Shown here in pieces: positions 57,038 to 64,000 of a stretch of 64,000 nt of DNA (positions are counted from its first letter, which is position 1; every line of letters starts with the position of its first letter). Position numbers and translations under genes: made by a program. The notes below the pieces were generated by a model that saw only the letters and a list, made by a program, of their open reading frames with translations, made no database searches and was not told the DNA's origin. This DNA is from Vigna angularis (Eukaryota > Streptophyta > Magnoliopsida > Fabales > Fabaceae): contig NC_068975.1 in NCBI RefSeq assembly GCF_016808095.1, positions 5,819,501 through 5,883,500 of the forward strand, given 5' to 3'.

Positions 57038-57566
57038 ATGGATGGCAGAATGGAGAATGTAGAATAAAGCTTACAAGCTCAACAATCAAAACTTAGTGAG
57101 ATCAAGCAGATCCTACTGCAAATAGATATACCTCAGTTTTCTCAACGATCCCATCGACCACGTAGTCAGACTAGAATTTTGGATGAAGACAAGGAATGGA
57201 GTAATTATTCGGTGTCTAGATCACAACCACCACGAAGATATGGGAGCCCACCTCGAGTGTATGATTTTGGGGTAAGGAAGATGGAGATTTTGATGTTCAA
57301 TGGAAATGACACATACGGTTGGTTTGTTCGGGTGGAGCGTTACTTTAAATTGAATTCAATTTCGGAGGATGAAAAATTGGATGCGGTGATGGTAGCTTTG
57401 GAAAGCCAAGCCCTGAATTGGTACCAATTGTGGGAGGAGCAGACGACGGGTCAAAGTTGGGAGGATTTCAAGACAACAACGCTTTGATGCTTCCAACCTG
57501 TATTGGCTCAAAACCCATTTGAACCTTTGTTAAGCATTAAACAAACACGTACAATGATTGAGTATC
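57038..57566 (+). pseudogene. gag: Gypsy gag, N-terminal part
   Basis: The ATG at 57038 starts MDGRMENVE, followed by a stop. The 102-aa frame 57179-57487 has the gag core (RKMEILMFNGNDTYGWFVRV, EDEKLDAVMVALESQALNWYQ). After a TGA it continues to QNPFEPLLSIKQTRTMIEY, where the Sirevirus-like insertion begins. The gag resumes at about 62429 (QFEMVSAPLIGA). Confidence 0.85.
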
Positions 57567-58620
57567 TGCTAGCATAAAGCTAAAGAACAAAAATTTTGAT
57601 GATATCCCAAAGTCAAGTCTCAAGTTCTCTTATTGTAGGAAGATCTTAATGAAGACTTGTTTTTATATTAAAGCTTTTATAATTTAGTATATTTATGTAT
57701 AGGATGTGGTTTATATTTGATTTTATGTGTGTATTGTTTGTCTTAGGTTGAGTTAAAATTTATTTTGAATCAGAAAACCTCATTTTATACTCAAGATAAT
57801 TGGTTATCAATTTATAATAATCGATTATCAGTAATTAATTATGACTTGCCATAATTGATTATAATGAACAATTATGAGAATTTTTAAGCAAGTTTTTTTA
57901 CCGTTGTGCATTAATTAAATGCATAATTAATTACCATAATTGGATAGTTGATTATCACACATTAATTAGTTGACAGTAGATTTTTGGGGGTATTCTTGAG
58001 TGAGATCTCTATAAATCAGATTGAGAGTCTTATTCTAAAGTACGAAATAAGTGTATTTTGAAAAATCTTATCTGCAATGTGTTGTGATAAGTGTTATAGG
58101 GTTTGCTGAACCTTTATGTTGTGGCTTTGAGAACTTGGCGTGTTGGCATAGAGCAAGAACTTTCACAAGGAGTGTGATTGATTGTTGTTGTTGTTGCTGA
58201 GTTAAAAGTCTATCATCCTTCGTGAAACATTCGGAGGAGGTATTCATCCTTTGTGAAGATTCAGAGGAGGTGTTCATCCCTTGTGGGTTACAGTGGAAGT
58301 GACTTTCATCTCTTGGGGTAACAAGAGAGGTGGTTTCTAAACTTTTACAAATTGTTTCTTTATGATTGTAATTTGTAATTGTTTTGTGAGTAGTGAACTG
58401 TTTATCTTGATTTGAGATAAGTGAGTGCATGTAGGATTGGTAAGATCCGAACCAGGATAAAATCATCTGTGCAAATTTCTCTCAACCTTACTCTCTTTAT
58501 TTGTTATTATTATTTGCTTGGTAAGTTTAATTGAGTAGAAATTAAAAGGCACACGTTCGTATTAAAAACCCTCTTGGTTTGTTATTCCACGTTAATCATT
58601 CCGCTGCAGCTACTCTAACA
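57567..58620 (+). repeat. 5' LTR of the Sirevirus-like element (1054 bp)
   Basis: It starts TGCTAGCATAAAGC and ends ACTCTAACA. An AT palindrome cluster lies at 57780-57975 and a TATA box (TCTATAAATC, 58008) follows it. GCATTCGGAGGAGG-type repeats lie at 58215-58310. Confidence 0.9.
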
Positions 58621-58654
58621 ATTGGCATCAGAGCTTGATTTGATAGTTATTCAA

Positions 58655-59785
58655 ATGGCAGTATCATATCAAATTTTTGCATAGGGTGCTTCTATCAATA
58701 GACCATCAATATTCACAGGTGAAAATTATGCATTCTGGAAGGTTAAAATGTAAATATTTATTGAGTCTATTGATGTTGATATTTGGGAAGCTATTGCATT
58801 TGACCCTTTTGTTCTTACTAATAATATGCAGGAACGAAAGCTCTGTGTGCATTGGACTGCTGAAGATAAGAAAAGATGCCAAAATGATGTAAAAGCTCGT
58901 AATATCATTTCATCTGCTTTAACTGTTGATGAGTTTTACAAAATTTCTGTTTGTAAGACTGCACAAGAAATGTGAGAAGTGTTGAGAGTAACCCACGAAG
59001 GTACAAATGACGTAAAGAGAGCGAGAAAGAATACCTTGATCCAACAATATAAAATGTTCAAGATGAAGCAAGGAGAAACAATATCAGATGTTCAGAAACG
59101 CTTCACGAACATCGTTAACCATCTCATTGGACTAGGTAAGTCTTTCGAAAATGATGAGCTTAACATAAAAATATTGAAATCTTTAGACAAGTCGTGGCAA
59201 CCAAAAGTGACTGCAATTTTTGAGTCACAAAATCTCAACACAATGAGTATGGCGGCATTATTTGGGAAATTGAGAGAGCATGAACTTGACCTTGGAAGAC
59301 TAGATGAAGAAGAAGCAAAATCTAAGAAAAAAAGGACTCTAGCCTTAAAATCTGAGGTAGAAAGGAGTAAGAACAAAATAGAAGATGAAGACTCAAAAGA
59401 TGAAGAAAATTTGAGACTCATGATAAAAAGGATCAACAGGTTCATGAAATCAAAAGACAAAGGAAGATTCAAATATGAAAAGAGAGAAAATCAAGGATCT
59501 TCCTCAAACTATAGATGTGATGGTTGCAGAGAAAGGGGGCACTTAAAAGCTGACTGCCCAAATCAAAAGAAGGGTGAAGAAATAAAAGAAAAGAAGTTCT
59601 TCAAGAAAAAGAAAGCCTACATCACATGGGACGATGACAACGAAACAATTTCTGACTTGAGCAATTCTCATGAACAAGAAAACATTTGTTTAATGGCGCA
59701 TGACAACACTGCTGAAAGTCAAGTAAGTACATCTAGCGATTATGATATAGTGAAGATGAATTGCATGAAACTTGTGCTGCTTTAA
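58655..59785 (+). pseudogene. gag: Sirevirus-like gag
   Basis: The ATG at 58655 begins MAVSYQIFA and meets a stop, then continues INRPSIFTGENYAFWKVKM, stop, IFIESIDVDIWEAI. The main 268-aa frame (58979-59785) has MLRVTHEGTNDVKRAR, QRFTNIVNHLIGLGK, LKSLDKSWQPKVTAI and a zinc knuckle CDGCRERGHLKADC. It ends after a frameshift near 59755. At least four lesions are seen. Confidence 0.85.
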
Positions 59786-59834
59786 TAGTAAAATGTGAAA
59801 AATTAGATAAAGCTCATAAGAAATTGAAATAGGA

Positions 59835-60030
59835 TTTCAAAGAATTAAAATTAAATTTTGAAAATATCTGTGAAGAAAATAAAAATTTAAAATTAAATTT
59901 TGAAATTTTTTTGAAGAAAATAAAAATTTAAAATTAAATTTTGAAAATATTTTTGAAGAAAATAAAAATTTAAAATTAAACTTTGAAATTATTTTTGAAG
60001 AAAATAAAGATTTAAAAATAAAATTTCCTA
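59835..60030 (+). repeat. 42-bp repeats coding a 14-residue coiled-coil unit
   Basis: About four copies of a 42-bp unit encode ENKNLKLNFENIFE-type 14-mers, equal to two heptads. Such coiled coils are seen in Sirevirus gag proteins. Frameshifts break the reading frame. Confidence 0.8.
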
Positions 60031-60194
60031 TTTAGAGAAAGGAAAATTTGTTAGTAATGGTGAATGTATATCTTGCATGAATATGAATAAATTACAAGAA
60101 ACAACTCATGCTGAAAGTAGTAAAAATAATTCAAATGTTAAAACGGTTGAATGTTCCTAAATATAATTATAATGACTATAATTATAAAAATTAA

Positions 60195-60380
60195 ATGAAG
60201 TATGTTCCAAAATATAATCAAAATAATTATGATTATAATTATAAAAATAGAAATTATAGGAACCCAAATGATGTTACTTATTTCTATTGCATGAAAAATG
60301 GTCATACATCAAATAAATGTAGAATAAAACATTATGGTGTTCCAAATGAAATATATGCATGGATTCCAATTATAAAATAA
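60195..60380 (+). pseudogene. Sirevirus-like gag C-terminal zinc-knuckle segment
   Basis: The frame reads NPNDVTYFYCMKNGHTSNKC, then GVPNEIYAWIPI, a typical Sirevirus gag end. The zinc knuckle pattern CMKNGHTSNKC has only one cysteine pair plus H. Confidence 0.7.
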
Positions 60381-61197
60381 TCTGTCTCTAACTTTAAAGG
60401 CCCAAATAAGTATTTTTGGGTACCAAAATATTATTTTTTTTCTATTTTGCAGGTTATTTCAAAAGTAAGGAAGAAGATTATGGGGGGACCACACCGAAAG
60501 CAACCAAACACAAAACAAAACCTACCATAAACACACCTTCGAATGCTGCTTTTCGTAATTTACCCCACCAACACGATCTCCACGAATGGTCGTCCAAATC
60601 CCCTCTAGAACAATGTCTACACGATCTTTGTCTTCACGTTAATGGTTCTCGCGATAACAACTCTCTCTTCTATCGCACAAAAACAAAATGCCCTAATCTG
60701 CCACAATTCACCCCTAAATCAATTTATCCCCAATTTCTAATAAAACTCAATTTCTGTAACAGCTGCCCTAACTTTGTTTCTATTCAATTGCACAAAAATA
60801 CTTAAAAACCCTAACTGTTGCCAATTTATCCCCAATTAAAATAAACCCAATTTCTAATAAAACCCAAACTTCTCTAATTCACCAACACATAAGCACGCAC
60901 ACAATTACATTTTGACACGGAACCATTAACTACTACCACATCATCATCCCATTAACTCTGTTTGCTTATATTTAACGGAAAGGACTAACTTGACTCACAA
61001 ATTTACAAGTAAGGATCCATTACAATTACTTTTCTAATTAGAGACTAAATTGAGATTTCCCAACCAAAATAGGGACAAAATTGGGTATTAAACATAAAAT
61101 AATTTGTCTCTAACTTTAAAGGCCCAAATAAGTATTTTTGGGTACCAAAATATTTTTTTTTTCTATTTTGCAGGTTATTTCAAAATTAAGGAAGAAG
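60374..61197 (+). repeat. 102-103 bp direct repeats around a 619-bp insert
   Basis: Copies at 60374-60476 and 61096-61197 are nearly identical (about five differences), both with AAAGGCCCAAATAAG, TTTTGGGTACC and CTATTTTGCAGG. The insert 60477-61095 has no TIR or LTR that I see. The first copy encodes the end of gag; the second runs into the 3' untranslated region. Confidence 0.85.
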
Positions 61198-61701
61198 TTT
61201 TTGGGTGTGCACCAAAACTTGGTAAAGTATGATTTGTTAAATTAAGGGGGAGTTTTTAACTTGAAAAGAAAATTTTGATAATTTTAACTACTTCTCTTTC
61301 TTCCTTAAAGAATAAAATGCAATTTAATTTAAGTTATTCAATAAAGACGAGTATTTTTTTATCCTCTTTTTATTTATTTATTATGATTTCTAAATTTATT
61401 ATATTTTCTATGTTTTGAATTATGCCTCCTGTTTCCCTTTAATAAAAATTATGATAATTGTTATTTATTTGTTTATGACTTATATTCAAGGGGAGTTCTT
61501 ATATTTAGGGGAATAAATTTTTTTATATCACACATAATGCCTTTTTAATAATGATAAAAAAGGGGAGAAATATGTTTAAAGAGTTAATTATATTTATCTT
61601 TTGTCTATTAATCCCTCTTCTTTAAGTTATGTATGAGTTACAATAGGTTACAAAAAGATTTAAATTAAAATATTTTTTATCATCATAAAAAATGGGGACA
61701 T
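61198..61701 (+). other. 3' non-coding region of the Sirevirus-like element
   Basis: AT-rich and without a frame. Contains AAATTAAGGGGGAGTTTTT and ends with the polypurine-type sequence before the LTR. Confidence 0.6.
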
Positions 61702-62428
61702 TGTTATGGATAAAGCTAAAGAGCAGAAATTTTGATAATGTCTCAAAGTCAAGTCTCAAGTGCTCGTAAGAAGATCTTCATGAAGACTTGTTTTTATGTT
61801 AAAACTTTTATAATTTAGTAGAATTATGTATAGGATGTGGTTTATATTTGAAAAATCTTATCTGTAGTGTGGGGTGATAAGTGTTCTAGGGTTTGCTGAA
61901 CCCTTTGTGGCTTTGAGAACTTGGCATGTTGGCTTAAAGCAAGAACTTTCACAGGGGGTGTGATTCAGTGTTGTTGCTGTTGCTAAGTTAAAATCCTATC
62001 ATCCTTCGTGAAGTATTCGGAGGAGGTGTTCATCCTTTGTGAAGATTCAGAGGAGGTGTTCATCACTTGTGGGTTACAGGAGAAATGCCTTTCATCTCTT
62101 GGAGTAACAAGAGAGGTGGTTTCTAAACTTTTACAAATTGTTTCTTTGTGATGTAATTTATAATTGTTTTGTGAGTAGTGAACTGTTTATCTTGATTTGA
62201 GATAAGCGATAATTTGAGATAAGCGAGTGAATATAGGATTGATAAGATCCAAACCAAAATCATCTGTGCAAATTTCTTTCCACATTACTTTCTTTATTTG
62301 TTATTTTCCACATTACTTTCTTTATTTGTTATTATTATTTGCTTAGTAAGTTTAATTGAGTAAAAATTAAAAGGCACAAGTTTGTATTAAAAATCCTGTT
62401 TGTTATTCCACGCTAATTATATCGTCCG
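61702..62428 (+). repeat. 3' LTR of the Sirevirus-like element (about 727 bp, internally deleted)
   Basis: It begins TGTTATGGATAAAGC. Compared with the 5' LTR it lacks about 340 bp between TTATATTTGA (57713) and TTTTGAAAAATC (58052), which removes the palindrome cluster and TATA box. A 27-bp tandem duplication of TTCCACATTACTTTCTTT lies at 62277-62333. Confidence 0.85.
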
Positions 62429-63078
62429 CAATTCGAGATGGTTTCGGCACCACTGATAGGAGCAAATCGTACCATGTTAAAGGGGATTTTCCTTAACGGG
62501 TTGAAGGAGGAGATTAGAGTTGAACTCAAACTCTATGACACCGACTCTATATATGAATTGATGGATCGATCCTTATTATTGGAAGAGAAAAATGTGGCGA
62601 TGAGAAGAGGAGGTTTCAGATGGGAAGAGAAGAAAGGTTGGCGAGATAAGGAGGGTAACTTTGTGAAGGTTTCAGGGGATTTATATTGGGGAAAATCGAT
62701 GATACCCATGGGAAAAAGGAGGAAAATATAATCCTGAACCTCTAGGGAAGAAGAAACTGCTGGAAGGGAGAAGATTGACCCAAGAGGAATTTCAAGAAAG
62801 GAGTCGAAAGGAGCTTTGCTTTAAGTGTGGAGAAAAATGGGGACGAGAGCATATATGCAAGCTTCGCCATTACGAACTTGAATTAGTAGAGGGTCAAAAA
62901 GATGGTAAACCAAATGAAACAAAGGAAGATGGTGGTCCATATGAAACAGAGGAACCAATAGTGGAATTAGAAAACAAAAATCTATCGTTGTCTTTAAAGA
63001 GCAAAGAAGGTCTCACTTCAAGAAACTCCTTTAAAATAAAAGGAACAATAAAAGGAACAACAAAAGTGGGTTTCAAAG
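62429..63078 (+). pseudogene. gag: Gypsy gag, C-terminal part with zinc knuckle
   Basis: The frame continues the gag interrupted at 57566: QFEMVSAPLIGANRTML and GIFLNGLKEEIRVELKLY. After a frameshift near 62720 it reads ELCFKCGEKWGREHIC. The zinc-knuckle CX2CX9C with H fits the family. Protease should follow but is missing. Confidence 0.85.
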
Positions 63079-63558
63079 TTGTTGGGGTTTGACTTAGAAA
63101 TAAAGTATAAACCGGGAAGGGAGAATACAACAACTGATGCACTTTTCAAGCAGCAGCTATGGGCATTAACCACTATCCAATTTTATGAATGGGTTGAAGT
63201 CGATCATGAAGTTCAAGCGGATGAGAAGTTTATAGGAATTATACAAGAATTATTAAGAGACCCGAATGGTCATAAAGGATACAAACTCTTGCATGGTAGA
63301 TTATACAATAGAGGAAGAATAATAATACCCAAAGGGTCTTCTAAGATTACCTTGATTCTTAAGGAGTTTCATGATACAACAATAGGGGGACATTTTGGAT
63401 ATTTTCGTACATATAAAAGGATTGCAGGGTTGTTGTACTGGGAGGGAATGAAGAAACAAATTCAAGAATATGCGCAGCAGTGTGTAATCTGTCAACGGAA
63501 TAAATACCAGGCCTTAACTCCCTCGGGATTATTGCAGCCTCTACCTATACCAACATAG
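63079..63558 (+). CDS. pol: Gypsy RNaseH end and integrase zinc domain
   Basis: A 159-aa frame. It starts in the final RNaseH strand (LGFDLEIKYKPGREN, then DALFKQQ) and continues with the integrase H2C2 zinc domain (HDTTIGGHFGYFRTYKR, YWEGMKKQIQEY, CVICQRNKY). It ends at a TAG after PIPT, where integrase normally continues. Protease, RT and most of RNaseH are deleted at the junction near 63079, and the integrase core is missing downstream. Confidence 0.88.
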   Translation: MLGFDLEIKYKPGRENTTTDALFKQQLWALTTIQFYEWVEVDHEVQADEKFIGIIQELLRDPNGHKGYKLLHGRLYNRGRIIIPKGSSKITLILKEFHDTTIGGHFGYFRTYKRIAGLLYWEGMKKQIQEYAQQCVICQRNKYQALTPSGLLQPLPIPT

Positions 63559-63568
63559 GTGTGGTCTG

Positions 63569-63690
63569 TTACGTAACTGAGTAAGTAAACTAGCCAAGAC
63601 AATAATGTTTGTCACAAAACTCAATAATCAAAAGCCTGTCTTTAACCCTGGACTCTAACCTTATTTATATTAATTATTTCCCGCCCATCT
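63569..63690 (+). mobile_element. Possible start of a gypsy 3' LTR
   Basis: TGTTACGTAACTGAG starts soon after the integrase break and could be an LTR start. There is no polypurine tract before it and no matching left LTR, so this is weak. Confidence 0.3.
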
Positions 63691-63739
63691 CTTATTAAAT
63701 ATTCCTCTAGAATATATCTGCATTTGATATAAATATCCC

Positions 63740-63845
63740 TATATTTAATATTCAATAATTTATATAAATATCTCTATATTTAATATAAATATCTCTATAT
63801 TTAATATAAATATCTCTATATTCAATATAAATATCTCTCCGTATA
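63740..63845. repeat. 21-bp AT-rich tandem repeat
   Basis: Units of ATCTCTATATTTAATATAAAT recur about four times with few changes. Confidence 0.85.
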
Positions 63846-63903
63846 TTATCTTAGCACATATCCTTAATTATAAATATCTTATATTGAATATTTCCCTAAA
63901 TAT

Positions 63904-63990
63904 ATATTTATTTACTCTAATTAATTTATACTATATTTATTTACTCTAATTAACTTATATTATATTTATTTACTCTAATTAACTTATACT
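63904..63990. repeat. 29-bp AT-rich tandem repeat (three copies)
   Basis: Each unit begins ATATTTATTTACTCTAATTA and differs at one or two positions. The array runs to near the window edge. Confidence 0.85.
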
Positions 63991-64000
63991 AAATATTCTC

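Larger units (their letters stand above)
57567..62428 (+). mobile_element. Pol-less Sirevirus-like element nested in gypsy gag
   Basis: The 5' LTR is 57567-58620 and the 3' LTR is about 61702-62428. The primer-binding site ATTGGCATCAGAGC starts at 58621. A polypurine-type sequence (AAAAAATGGGGACAT) precedes the 3' LTR. Between them is a gag with two zinc-knuckle regions, then non-coding sequence. No protease, integrase or RT was found, so the element is non-autonomous. The 3' LTR lacks its last 16 or so bases, and no TSD remains. Confidence 0.88.

Overview
The window looks like plant nuclear DNA from a repeat-rich intergenic or pericentromeric region. It is AT-rich and built mostly of LTR retrotransposons (Ty1/copia and Ty3/gypsy) nested in one another, with MULE-type and CACTA-type DNA transposons and AT microsatellites. 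Several families look legume-like, for example the MULE TIRs reading GGGTTAAATATG and the TRIM beginning TGTTGGAAGTC. A Phaseoleae genome such as Vigna or Phaseolus is my inference, not something proved here. I found no rRNA, tRNA or CRISPR, and no complete host gene.

Layout. 1-4.9 kb: AT-rich DNA with one 373-bp MULE MITE and a possible terminal exon at 904-987. 5.0-7.8 kb: decayed MULE transposase. 7.9-13.2 kb: Tekay-like gypsy element with a 2.6-kb 5' LTR and broken PR-RNaseH-INT coding, fused at 13171 to a truncated Athila-like LTR. 13.2-20.4 kb: Athila-like element (gag and protease, RT missing); its 3' LTR is split by an inverted solo LTR of the same family. 20.4-24.3 kb: Sirevirus-like pol fragment split by a 2.7-kb gypsy-type solo LTR that carries two tandem arrays of hairpin-forming repeats. 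About 25.3-26.1 kb: another gypsy-type LTR fragment. 26.1-30 kb: AT-rich DNA with no gene seen. 30.1-32.5 kb: Sirevirus-like solo LTR split by a 1.3-kb CACTA element. 33.1-36.9 kb: three MULE-like TIR elements. 37.5-44.4 kb: possible remains of a minus-strand host gene among copia gag pieces, a Tat/Ogre-like gag and a three-LTR TRIM array.

44.7-50.1 kb: nearly complete, young copia element on the minus strand with four disabling lesions. 50.6-56.7 kb: Tork-like copia on the minus strand, with a 1.6-kb copia derivative holding only RT and RNaseH inserted in its integrase. 56.9-63.6 kb: gypsy element whose gag is split by a pol-less Sirevirus-like derivative. 63.6-64 kb: AT-rich tandem repeats.

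None of these genes forms a working pathway with its neighbours. The relations are those of insertion, nesting, recombination and decay. Target-site duplications and interrupted reading frames give the order of several insertions directly. The most interesting signals are small: LTR repeat arrays whose hairpin stems change in a paired way between copies, ATCGAT-centred palindrome arrays in three unrelated LTRs, a TRIM array confirmed by both its TSD and the host reading frame, and an RT-only copia derivative with near-identical LTRs and no visible primer-binding site.
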